Assembly: GCF_021654775.1 (NCBI RefSeq)
Contig: NZ_AP025343.1
Span: 3,687,501-3,751,500 of the forward strand
From: Paenibacillus azoreducens
Lineage (GTDB): Bacteria; Bacillota; Bacilli; Paenibacillales; Paenibacillaceae
Length of the DNA: 64,000 nt
Direction of reading: 5' to 3'
Below, piece after piece: positions 53,219 to 61,646 of the stretch; the stretch's first letter is position 1, and each line of letters starts with the position of its first letter. The notes under the pieces are model-generated. The model was not told the DNA's origin, did no database searches, and worked only from the letters and a program-made list of their open reading frames with translations. Both the position numbers and the translations under genes were made by a program.

Positions 53219-54097
53219 TTGATTATTAACACTGAATGGTACCGTATTTTTTTACATACAGCCGAAGCCTTAAATATGACAAAAGCTGCACAAAGTCTCA
53301 ATATGACACAGCCTTCCGTTAGTTATGCAATTAAGCAGTTGGAAGATGCCCTTGGGGTCAAATTATTCGACCGTTTATCTAAAGGCGTCCTTTTAACACA
53401 GGAAGGATATGCCCTGCATCACCACGTAAGACAAGTGTTCGAAGAATTGGAATATGCCGAACATTACATGAAGAAGTTAGGACAGTTGAACGAAGGCCGG
53501 TTGCGGATTGGTGCGAATGGCGCTATTATCAAAGACTATATTCTTCCTACTCTTGAAACCTTCCGTTCCCAATTTCCCAACATTAAAATCCAATTGTCGC
53601 AGCAAAAGACCGGTCATATTTTGGAGCAGTTAAAGCAGGGATTGTTTGATCTGGGATACGTTTATCTTCCAGTTGGGGATGAGGAAATCAAGATAGTCAG
53701 CTCTTTTATATCGTCCTATTGCGTGGTTGCGGGAACATCCTTTTCCGATTTGGCGCAAGCCCCCTTGCCGACTGTACAACTGGCCGAACTCCCCCTTTTA
53801 ATGCTTTCCCCGGGAAGCGCAACGCGCACATTCATCGAAGGTTGGTTCAAGTCACAAGGTTTGGAAGTAGCCGCTGACTTCGAACTTAACAGTTTGGAGA
53901 TGCTAGCAGAGTTCGTCGAGCGGGATTACGGGGTAGCTATCTTGCCTCGAGCTTTTGTGGCTTCACGAATCATGAAAGGCTCCTTATTGGAACTAAAAAT
54001 GGAGGTACCATTACCCGACCAAAGTATAGGTGTAGCTGTCAGGAAACAATCGTCTCCATCATTGGCGGCTGAAGCATTCTTAAGCATACTTATTTAG
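53219..54097 (+). CDS. LysR-type transcriptional regulator
   Basis: 292 residues from TTG 53219 with GAGAGGATTGATAGCAT upstream. HTH (FLHTAEALNMTKAAQSLNMT, QPSVSYAIKQLEDALGVKLF) and a LysR substrate-binding domain (EGRLRIGANGAIIKDYILPT; FVERDYGVAILPRAFV). Divergent from aroC, the usual LysR arrangement, so it probably controls aroC in response to an aromatic-pathway metabolite; the inducer is unknown. Confidence 0.92.
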   Translation: MIINTEWYRIFLHTAEALNMTKAAQSLNMTQPSVSYAIKQLEDALGVKLFDRLSKGVLLTQEGYALHHHVRQVFEELEYAEHYMKKLGQLNEGRLRIGANGAIIKDYILPTLETFRSQFPNIKIQLSQQKTGHILEQLKQGLFDLGYVYLPVGDEEIKIVSSFISSYCVVAGTSFSDLAQAPLPTVQLAELPLLMLSPGSATRTFIEGWFKSQGLEVAADFELNSLEMLAEFVERDYGVAILPRAFVASRIMKGSLLELKMEVPLPDQSIGVAVRKQSSPSLAAEAFLSILI

Positions 54098-54264
54098 CTA
54101 TTCTATTTTTTTAAGGGGCCATCTCTGTGATGGTAATGACCATCAATTACACCACGCTAAAAATCTTGAAATTTCCATATACTTCTGGTTTATTTGGTCC
54201 ATTCAACATGGACTTATAGTTCATATACATATAAGTAACAGCTATTATGAAGGGGGAATAAACC

Positions 54265-55482
54265 GTGGTGAACGTACAAATCTCGCCAAGTACGAGTAAC
54301 CAGTTTGAGCCAACCATCGCGGTCAATTGGCTTAATCCCTCCGTTATGGTGGCGGTGGCAGTCGATTTTAGAACAGGGCCTGCATTGATTGGATTGTACA
54401 AGTCAATCGATGCAGGCGCAACATGGAGCACCACGTTACTCCCGCTTCCAACCGGATTTGCCGGCATAGAGTCGCCACATATTGATTATTTTTTTCCCAA
54501 TTCATTCGTCGTGGCAGCACACGCCTTTGACGCCGACGGTCTCAGCGGAACAATCGTAACTTATACCTCCAACGACAACGCATCTTCGTTCGGACCGCCT
54601 GTCATTGTAAACCAAGGATTTGGACAGTTTGTCAATGACGACCAAGTGGTTGTTATCGCCGATAAGGCTGGGTCCAGCCCATTTTTGGGAAGCATTTACA
54701 CTGGCTATACGCATGATTACAACACGCAATTTATACCGGGAAATACAATATTCTTTAATCGTTCCCAAGATGGGGGCAATACGTATTCGGGTCCAATTCT
54801 CCTCTCTTCAGTCAACGAATTTGAAGAATTTCCCGGAATTGCAATCACATTAAATGGAATTGTTATCGTTGGATGGATTACTCAACCTCCCGGCAGCAGC
54901 AGTTTTAATACTCGAACATCACAAGACGGTGGGGCGACATTCGGACCCGAGACTATGGTTACATCCGTAGTTGTTGCACCTTCGCCATTACCGGGATATC
55001 AATTCAGATGCCTGACATTCCCATCCTTAGCAGGGGACACCTCAAACGCCCCCACGACGCGAGGAAATGTCTACGCCGTCTGGCAGGACTTTCGGCAAGG
55101 TTATTCCGATATCTTTATGTCTGTCTCGACAAACTTTGGCGTAGATTGGAGCACGCCTAAGCCCATTGCAAACAGTCCGGCGGGTACCCAGAACTTTTTC
55201 CCGGCGATCACCGTTTCACCAACGGATGGAGCGGTTTTTGTTTCCTACTACACCAATCGAGTCAATCCGCCTGAGCTTGACGTTTTTCTTGCTACATCCA
55301 GGGATGGGGGAAATACGTTTACCAATACCCGCATTACGACAACTTCGTTTAGTGTTGCGGGCCTTACTTTAATTGGAGACTATATTGGAAATGCGGTTGT
55401 CCCGCAGACTGGTCGGCTTGTCACCGTTTGGACAGACACTCGGACAGGGGTTGAAAACATTTGGTTTGGCGATAACCAATAA
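54265..55482 (+). CDS. Sialidase-fold (Asp-box/BNR repeat) beta-propeller protein
   Basis: 405 residues from GTG 54265, behind AAGGGGGAATAAACC. At least five Asp-box motifs (SIDAGATW, SQDGGNTY, SQDGGATF, STNFGVDW, SRDGGNTF) spaced by 50-70 residues mark a six-bladed propeller of the sialidase superfamily. No signal peptide or catalytic Arg triad context is evident, so enzymatic sialidase activity is doubtful; it may be a binding or spore-surface protein. It carries its own terminator and no operon partners. Confidence 0.82.
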   Translation: MVNVQISPSTSNQFEPTIAVNWLNPSVMVAVAVDFRTGPALIGLYKSIDAGATWSTTLLPLPTGFAGIESPHIDYFFPNSFVVAAHAFDADGLSGTIVTYTSNDNASSFGPPVIVNQGFGQFVNDDQVVVIADKAGSSPFLGSIYTGYTHDYNTQFIPGNTIFFNRSQDGGNTYSGPILLSSVNEFEEFPGIAITLNGIVIVGWITQPPGSSSFNTRTSQDGGATFGPETMVTSVVVAPSPLPGYQFRCLTFPSLAGDTSNAPTTRGNVYAVWQDFRQGYSDIFMSVSTNFGVDWSTPKPIANSPAGTQNFFPAITVSPTDGAVFVSYYTNRVNPPELDVFLATSRDGGNTFTNTRITTTSFSVAGLTLIGDYIGNAVVPQTGRLVTVWTDTRTGVENIWFGDNQ

Positions 55483-55508
55483 CCTCCTGATGGGTCAATG
55501 AAAAAACA

Positions 55509-55546
55509 AAAAACACAGGCAGCGCGTTTGCCTGTGTTTTTTTGTT
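55509..55546 (+). terminator. Terminator after the Asp-box protein gene
   Basis: AAAACACAGGCA / TGCCTGTGTTTT stem, seven-base loop, then a long T run. Confidence 0.93.
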
Positions 55547-55764
55547 TTTTCGATCATAAATGCGTGAAAACGGAGGCAACCTGTTTGTCACCATTTTGTT
55601 AAAATTATAGCCCTATCGAGTCATGCTAAAAAAAGAAACAGACCAGGGTCCAGTGACCGCCCCAACGTTAGTCCAGCCCTTCACCAGACCACGGACAGAA
55701 GATATGTTCATTTTGTTTTGTTAAATTTAATGGGTAACCAGTCCATTTTGAAGGAGCGAAGCAG

Positions 55765-57129
55765 GTGAAAACTGTATTACGCATCATGATCTATCTCATC
55801 GTTTTTATCGTCGTCGTGGGGGGAGCAGGCACGGTCGGGTCCATCAATACGATGAACGCGGGAATGTCGGTTTACGATAAAGCCCCCCCTGCATTGACGG
55901 ATCTGCAGGTACCGAAATTTGACGCGACCAAACCGACAGTGGCTGTGCTGCTGGCAAACGAAGTGACCGAAGTGTTCGATTTCCTCGTCCCGTACGAGAT
56001 GTTTGCGATGACGGAAGCTTACAATGTATATGGCGTTGCCCCCGATCGCGAAATTAAATCACTAACTGACGGACTTGATGTCGTCCCGCATTATTCTTTT
56101 GACGAAATAGATGCGATGCTCGGCAAAAGCCCGGACATTATCGTTATTCCGTTTATGCCTATTTTGGACGAGAAAAAATACGCTCCCGTCCGTGAATGGA
56201 TTCGGAAGCACTCAGGCGCCAAGACGACATTGATCTCTATTTGCAATGGGGCTGAAAACCTAGCGGATACCGGCTTGTTGAACGGCAAATCGGCCGCGAC
56301 GCACTGGGGAGACATCAACAGGCTCATTAACAAATATCCGGAAATCCAGTGGGTGAAAGATCGGCGCTACGTACCAGAAGGCAATATCGTATCTTCTGCC
56401 GGTCTGACATCAGGGATCGACGCTACGCTGTACGTCATCTCCCGGCAGTTGGGCGAGCCGGCGGCGAAGAAAGTAGCGAAAGAGATGAACTATCCCTCTT
56501 ACGATTACGTGACTAACCCGCAAATGGAACCGTTCGTTGCCGGGTTGAGTGATATAACGTACGTACTGAACAACGCTTTTCAATGGAACAAAGTAAAAGC
56601 GGGCGTGCTGCTATATAATGGCACCGATGAACTGGATTTGGCCGCTGCATTCGATACATACGCCGCTTCCGGCACGACGACAACGTTGACCGTTTCCAGC
56701 GCGGATGAACCGATCGTAACAAAGCACGGCCTGAACCTAGTCGCGCGTTACCAGATAAAAAATGTGCCGAAGCTGGCGAAAATGATTGTTGTCGGTGCCG
56801 ATGCCGAGTCTACGGCTGCCGAAGAGGTCAACCAATGGAAGAACAGCGGCAACAGCGAAAAATTGCTGTTCCTGCACCGCAACGCAGAGAATCGGTTTGC
56901 AATGGACCCCGCATTCGAGGATTTGGCCGGACAGGAGGATATCCAGACGGCGAAATTTGCCGCCAAGCGGCTCGAATATCGCGCTACCGACCACCTGAAG
57001 CTGGAAGGCAACTCCTTCTCTTTTGAAGCGTTTGGCATACCGGTTTTGCTCGGCGTCCTGTCCTTGCTCATTGCTTTTTTCATTGATCGCCTCTTCATCC
57101 GCAGGAAAAAGGGACGTCCGCAGATATAA
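55765..57129 (+). CDS. Membrane-anchored protein with two DJ-1/PfpI-type domains
   Basis: 454 residues from GTG 55765 (KTVLRIMIYLIVFIVVVGGA). An N-terminal and a C-terminal hydrophobic helix (FGIPVLLGVLSLLIAFFIDR) bracket two class-I glutamine-amidotransferase-like domains. Domain 1 (about 50-240) has the nucleophile elbow LISICNGAENLADTGLLNGK with Cys, followed by AATHW. Domain 2 (about 275-370, VKAGVLLYNGTDELDLAAAF) has the same opening strand but no elbow Cys, so it looks degenerate. The soluble part should face outward. Function unknown; ThiJ/PfpI proteins include proteases, glyoxalases and regulators. Confidence 0.8.
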   Translation: MKTVLRIMIYLIVFIVVVGGAGTVGSINTMNAGMSVYDKAPPALTDLQVPKFDATKPTVAVLLANEVTEVFDFLVPYEMFAMTEAYNVYGVAPDREIKSLTDGLDVVPHYSFDEIDAMLGKSPDIIVIPFMPILDEKKYAPVREWIRKHSGAKTTLISICNGAENLADTGLLNGKSAATHWGDINRLINKYPEIQWVKDRRYVPEGNIVSSAGLTSGIDATLYVISRQLGEPAAKKVAKEMNYPSYDYVTNPQMEPFVAGLSDITYVLNNAFQWNKVKAGVLLYNGTDELDLAAAFDTYAASGTTTTLTVSSADEPIVTKHGLNLVARYQIKNVPKLAKMIVVGADAESTAAEEVNQWKNSGNSEKLLFLHRNAENRFAMDPAFEDLAGQEDIQTAKFAAKRLEYRATDHLKLEGNSFSFEAFGIPVLLGVLSLLIAFFIDRLFIRRKKGRPQI

Positions 57130-57319
57130 ACGCATCGAGGTAGTACTGTTCTATCCCTAAAAGAGTGCAATCGAGGAGATGATTCAGTTTACGGAGGCTC
57201 AGTTATAGGTACTGGGTATGTATCAGTCCTCGATTCGCTACTCCGTTTTTTTCTTGAAGAGTCGTAGGGCTATGTCAGGAGGGTGAGCGACTCGAACAAG
57301 CAGCTAAAAAATTTTATTT

Positions 57320-58522
57320 TTAGATATGATATTGACTTCTAAATTTGAAAATCTCATCAACAGCTTGATGATACCCCCCTGATTTTCGAAAAGATTCACT
57401 AATATTTGCAACAGCTTTCTTGAAAGATGAGAGGCTCAACACATGATCTACGGCTTCACGCAGTTGATTTGCAGTCAAGCTTTGCATTTGTAATTTAATG
57501 CCTGCTCCGATATTGGCGACTTGCTCTGCAATGACCGGCTGATCCGCGCTTTGCGGGATTACAATTAGCGGAACCCCGTAATAGAGACCTTCATGGGTAC
57601 TGTTCATTCCACCATGTGTAATAAATAATTTTGCGTATTGCAGGATATCCGTTTGCGGAACATAGTTTTTTACGATGAAGTTATCAGGAATTTCCCCTAA
57701 ATCAGAAGCTTGGGTTTTATTCCCAATGGACATGACGATCGCATGATCCGTGTTCCCTAATGCCTCAAAACACAGCTTATAGAAATCAATTGCATGGTTA
57801 AATACTGTTCCCAGTGAAATGTAAATTGGTTTTTTCCCCTGGATTTCAGTAAAGTCGAAGTCTTTTTGAGTTAATCGTGAAGAGATGGATGGACCTACAA
57901 ACTTATAAGTTGGGTCGAATGCTTCTCCATCAGGTTGAAACTCCCTTGTTGTATAAACGATTGTAAGTGGCGCGGGGTTGCAAAACACTTCATAAGGTGA
58001 TTGGATCTCCACATTATATTTTTCGCTCACTTTTTCAGTCAGGCTTTGAAATGTGTCGTTTATCGGTTTAACTATTTCTGTAAGGATATTTTTGAAAAAT
58101 GGCTCCATCATATCATCGAATGAATCTTTTGTCTGTGCAAAAGAAGTACAAGAGTTGATTGCAGGAAGCTTAAGGATTTGAGCAAGTAAACGTCCACAAC
58201 CAAACATGGAATCATGGATGATGTAATCAAAATGCTCCCCTTCGATCTGTTCAAGAACACTTGGGACCACGATATCTGCTGTATGTAAAAGCCCATTGAT
58301 CCTTTCGAGTAAATAATTTCTTCCGCCTGAGACAAAGGCTTTTATAAATTTTTGATCGTCAAATGTTCGAACTGTTGCTCCCGTCTCCTCAATACGCTCC
58401 CGAAAAGCTTCTATACAAAAGTACACCACCTCTTCTCCACGCGAAATAAGCTCTTGCACAACCCCAATCGTTGGATTGATATGTCCCTCTGATCCACCAT
58501 TAATAAATAAAACACGCGCCAT
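57320..58522 (-). CDS. UGT/MGT-type glycosyltransferase (macrolide-family, YjiC-like)
   Basis: 400 residues from ATG 58522 (MARVLFINGGSEGHINPTIG), behind AAAGGAGTGGTAGAA. GT-B fold of family GT1: N-terminal GGSEGHINPTIGVVQEL with the catalytic His, and C-terminal donor-site block FITHGGMNSTHEGLYYGVPL IVIPQSADQP. Such enzymes glycosylate macrolides, flavonoids or other lipophilic acceptors with UDP-sugars, often for self-protection or detoxification. Acceptor unknown. Stands alone. Confidence 0.92.
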   Translation of the reverse strand: MARVLFINGGSEGHINPTIGVVQELISRGEEVVYFCIEAFRERIEETGATVRTFDDQKFIKAFVSGGRNYLLERINGLLHTADIVVPSVLEQIEGEHFDYIIHDSMFGCGRLLAQILKLPAINSCTSFAQTKDSFDDMMEPFFKNILTEIVKPINDTFQSLTEKVSEKYNVEIQSPYEVFCNPAPLTIVYTTREFQPDGEAFDPTYKFVGPSISSRLTQKDFDFTEIQGKKPIYISLGTVFNHAIDFYKLCFEALGNTDHAIVMSIGNKTQASDLGEIPDNFIVKNYVPQTDILQYAKLFITHGGMNSTHEGLYYGVPLIVIPQSADQPVIAEQVANIGAGIKLQMQSLTANQLREAVDHVLSLSSFKKAVANISESFRKSGGYHQAVDEIFKFRSQYHI

Positions 58523-58724
58523 TTCTACCACTCCTTTGGCATACTGTTCTGTAAAATTATGTAGTGTAAGGGGCACACCCCATCCCATCGCTCGAAACAA
58601 ATAACTGAATTAAGTTTACCATAGAACAATAATTGAAAGTCTCAAAATTGGAATAAAACACCGTGTAGCTTCAGGTTAATTACGAATTGCTTAAAGGAAA
58701 ATGAACTTAACTTATCGTATAAAG

Positions 58725-58753
58725 AGACTGCCGGTAAATTTCTCCGGCAGTCT
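58725..58753 (-). terminator. Terminator of the 34-residue small gene
   Basis: AGACTGCCGG / CCGGCAGTCT perfect ten-base stem with a nine-base loop; T-rich tail on the minus strand. 30 bases past the stop codon. Confidence 0.85.
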
Positions 58754-58782
58754 TTCTCTTCCAAGTAGTATGCCCCTCATTC

Positions 58783-58887
58783 CTATTCGCTGGATAACTC
58801 CTTGAGCGATTTGATTTTACCGTGGGGATGCTGTTCTTGCTTTCGTGACTTCCAGGCAGCTTCTTTCCTTCTCTTCTGGTGAGCCAT
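58783..58887 (-). CDS. Small basic protein (resembles DUF6254)
   Basis: 34 residues from ATG 58887 with a perfect-looking GGAGGATATCTGTT. Sequence begins MAHQKRRKEAAWKSRKQEQH and ends PHGKIKSLKELSSE. The pattern W-x-x-R-K-Q-x-Q-x-P-H-G-K-[IV]-K-S-[LF]-K-E-L recalls the tiny DUF6254 family of bacilli (from memory). Highly charged, no membrane segment. Supported by ribosome site, clean stop and dedicated terminator. Function unknown. Confidence 0.65.
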   Translation of the reverse strand: MAHQKRRKEAAWKSRKQEQHPHGKIKSLKELSSE

Positions 58888-58987
58888 AACAGATATCCTC
58901 CTCTGGAATTTGAGATGTATACCACTTCCTTATGTTGTCATTCCCGGGTTCCGTTCATTCATGAAGCTGTGCGGACCGCTCCCAACT

Positions 58988-60481
58988 TTATCTGGTTTTC
59001 ACCAGCTTATGCCTTATTAATTCTTCTGCAACTTCAATATCGTTAAATGAAATCGCCACATTTTTAACTATTTGATGCGTTTCATGGCCTTTTCCTGCAA
59101 TAATGACGCAATCGTTCGCTTTAGTTGCTTGTTCGAGCGCATAACGAATCGCGTCCTTTCGATCAACGATTGTAACATAGCGATTTGTCAAACCGCTTTC
59201 AACTCCGTCAACCATCTGTTTTATTATCAATTCGGGATCTTCCGACCGAGTATTATCGGAAGTAAAGATGGCAATATCCGAATATCGGGATGCGATGCGG
59301 GCCATAATTGGCCGTTTTAAATGATCCCTGTCTCCCTCGCAGCCAATGACACATAATAGCCTTCCACTTGTGAATTCTCTTGCGGTCTTCAATGCATTCT
59401 CCAGACCGTCCGGATTATGGGCATAGTCTACAATGACATTAAAATCTTGACCGGCAAGAACGGGCTGAAATCTGCCTGAAACTCCCTTAAACGATTCCAG
59501 CCCCTCTTTGATTTGTTCCAATGGGATATTCTCTGCTATACACGCCGAAATTGAAGCAAGCGCGTTGTAGACATTGAACATTCCCGGAATATTTAAATGT
59601 AATTGAAAAGTACCTTTAAATGTTTCTACAACAAAATCTGTACCTTCCGGATGAAGCCGGATATATCTCCCTCTTACATCGGCTTCGTTAAGAATTCCAT
59701 AACGGATGACTTGGGCTGTTGTCGCCTCGGCAAGAAGAGTTGATGTTTCGCAGTCGACATTAAGTACCGCGTACTTGGAATCCGAACCATACGCATTACC
59801 CAATTGAGAAAAAAGCTTCTCTTTGCTGCGAGCGTATTCAGTCATTGATTGATGGTAATCCAGATGATCATGCGATAAGTTGGTAAAAACTGCGGTATTG
59901 AAATCAACTCCCCTTACTCTCCCCATGGCTAATGCATGCGAAGATACCTCAAGAACCGCATATTGGGCTCCATCATCCACCATTTTATGTAAATAACGCT
60001 GTAAATCAATGGCTTCTGGCGTTGTATTTACCGTTTTTTCGCAATAATCACCACATATCATATGAATGGTGCCGATCAATCCGGTTTTCCTTCCGGAGCA
60101 ATTCAGAATATTGTGGATCAAATGAGTTGTTGTTGTTTTACCGTTCGTGCCGGTTACGCCGATTAGTCTTAATTGTTTGGAGGGCTGTTCATAATAAAAA
60201 TCAGATAAAACAGCCATTGCTCTTCGGGTATCGGGGACTTTTACAAGTGTTATAGAAGACGGAACATCTTTAATTTCAGTTTCGACTATAAGGGCTGTAG
60301 CCCCATTACTTATCGCATCACATGCAAAACGATGTCCATCAGCCTGAAAGCCCTTTAAGCATATGAACAAATTTCCGGGTTTTACCTTTCTGGAATCAAC
60401 TGTAATACCTGTGATTACCTTGTCGGTATCTCCCGATACTTGTTTGATAAGTAAACTATCCAACAAAGATGCAAGCAGCAC
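58988..60481 (-). CDS. murE: UDP-N-acetylmuramoyl-tripeptide synthetase (MurE), extra copy
   Basis: 497 residues from GTG 60481 behind GGAGGACTTGGT. Three Mur-ligase domains: Rossmann-like N-terminus (TGITVDSRKVKPGNLFICLK), ATPase with GVTGTNGKTTTTHLIHNIL and AVFTNLSHDHLDYHQSM, and C-terminal domain with GRFQPVLAGQ, DYAHNPDGL, CEGDRDHLKRPIM. The amino-acid specificity motif reads DNTRSEDP instead of the DNPR of meso-diaminopimelate-adding enzymes; Arg is kept, so mDAP is likely. It is not near other division or cell-wall genes, so it is probably a second copy next to the dcw murE (inference). Confidence 0.92.
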   Translation of the reverse strand: MLLASLLDSLLIKQVSGDTDKVITGITVDSRKVKPGNLFICLKGFQADGHRFACDAISNGATALIVETEIKDVPSSITLVKVPDTRRAMAVLSDFYYEQPSKQLRLIGVTGTNGKTTTTHLIHNILNCSGRKTGLIGTIHMICGDYCEKTVNTTPEAIDLQRYLHKMVDDGAQYAVLEVSSHALAMGRVRGVDFNTAVFTNLSHDHLDYHQSMTEYARSKEKLFSQLGNAYGSDSKYAVLNVDCETSTLLAEATTAQVIRYGILNEADVRGRYIRLHPEGTDFVVETFKGTFQLHLNIPGMFNVYNALASISACIAENIPLEQIKEGLESFKGVSGRFQPVLAGQDFNVIVDYAHNPDGLENALKTAREFTSGRLLCVIGCEGDRDHLKRPIMARIASRYSDIAIFTSDNTRSEDPELIIKQMVDGVESGLTNRYVTIVDRKDAIRYALEQATKANDCVIIAGKGHETHQIVKNVAISFNDIEVAEELIRHKLVKTR

Positions 60482-60957
60482 ACCAAGTCCTCCTCAAACC
60501 GAAATGGCACGTCGATCATTCGTATTATTCTGACATATATTTTGCTAAATTTAGATTTTTATGCATTCTTTTGAAGATTAATAATGAAGATGCCGCATAA
60601 TATTTACACATTATTTGGAAGCCAGACTTTGCGAGAATCCCGTACGCCACGTTGGATATATTGGCTAACAGCACGCGAGCGCCCATACCTTTCATAACAT
60701 GGGTATTTTGCACGCTCCGGGTTATTGTCACAACCTCGGGTCCGGCCTATGGAAGACATTGAAGACAATGAAGACGATACTTTTGTGACATTGCAGCAAA
60801 AGCACAAGAACTTTATATTTCTTAAAATTAAAAAGCCCGCTAGACGCGGACTATTAAGCATTTCTGTCTTGTCCTTCGAGCCGGCTTATGGATCACCTAG
60901 CGATGGAATAACCCCCGTTAGCTACGGCTGTTAGCCGGATAACGAGGGTTTGCTTAA
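60482..60957. other. Gap without a supported gene
   Basis: 476 bases. Open frames on both strands lack ribosome sites and recognisable proteins; one plus-strand stretch near 60725-60850 (MEDIEDNEDDTFVTL...) is acidic and could be a relic. A hairpin at 60910-60950 ends the region. Confidence 0.4.
60910..60950 (-). terminator. Compound hairpin after the 60-residue gene
   Basis: AACCCCCGTTA / TAACGAGGGTT outer arms and an inner CGGCT-GTT-AGCCG stem, eight bases beyond the stop at 60958. T tail is weak. Confidence 0.6.
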
Positions 60958-61140
60958 TTAGTGGTTAATGCCACATTTGTTCATAATAAAAGCGATCTGA
61001 TTTTCGAGCCGGTTGATTTTTTCCTGTGTCGCCTGGTCTTCCCTCCCCAGATCTCGCAGCGAGTCGACCTCCAGCTTTAACTGATGCAAATCATCCCCCG
61101 CATGTGAGCAGTCGTAGCTACTTTCGAGATTGTCCAGCAT
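60958..61140 (-). CDS. Small coiled-coil protein
   Basis: 60 residues from ATG 61140 behind GGGAGGAAAGAGCAT. Mostly one charged helix with heptad-like Leu/Ile (LHQLKLEVDSLRDL, EKINRLENQIAFIMNK) and two Cys (C11, C56). Size and helical hairpin shape recall Spo0E-like phosphatases, but the SQELD motif of that family is absent, so I do not assign it. Confidence 0.6.
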   Translation of the reverse strand: MLDNLESSYDCSHAGDDLHQLKLEVDSLRDLGREDQATQEKINRLENQIAFIMNKCGINH

Positions 61141-61372
61141 ATGCTCTTTCCTCCCTTCTTTCTTGGGTATACTCCCTTATTATGGAGAATTTAGCCTGGC
61201 TTATTCTGCCGGAGGCATGCCTTGATCAGTTAAATAAAAGCAAGTTATATTAAAACTTAGAGATGATAAAGAAGCTTTTCACTTGGCTAAAGAACTTTGG
61301 AAACTAAGAGTATCCGTAAAAGAAAACGATAAAAGGCAATATTTTCGATAAAATCAGCAGGTATTTCTTTAA

Positions 61373-61611
61373 CTATATAAGTTGAACCAATGATTGAACG
61401 GATGCAGGCAGCCGGGTGAAATGTTCTTTCGATCGCTGTTGCTCCCAGATTTCTTTGATTAAACTAATTCATTGTCGAAATCCGCTCACAAAGCATATGC
61501 TTACGATGCTAGCTTTCCTTCGGAAAGCTTTTAGGCGAACGCTTCGCTTCTCCGTAAATCTTTCTCCCTCTTGCCTATTCCTTATCCTTTTCTTTAGTTC
61601 AACTTATATAG
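61373..61611. mobile_element. MITE-like element with 15-bp terminal inverted repeats
   Basis: CTATATAAGTTGAAC (61373-61387) and GTTCAACTTATATAG (61597-61611) are perfect 15-bp inverted repeats bounding 239 bp. The left end read on the minus strand encodes LIKEIWEQQRSKEHFTRLPA SVQSLVQLI and a stop inside the repeat, which looks like the last residues of a transposase. So it is probably an internally deleted insertion sequence. It ends 35 bp before the next gene's start codon. Confidence 0.65.
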
Positions 61612-61646
61612 ATACCTGTAGAAACCAAATTATGGGGGGGTTTTTT

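Noticed and set aside
60604..60934. Overlapping frames on both strands between murE and the 60-residue gene
   Set aside because: No ribosome sites and no protein-family pattern; they appear to be chance frames or heavy decay.
61416..61646. Upstream extension of the AbrB-like reading frame
   Set aside because: It lies inside the terminal-repeat element and has no ribosome site; ATG 61647 with GGGGGGG is the better start.
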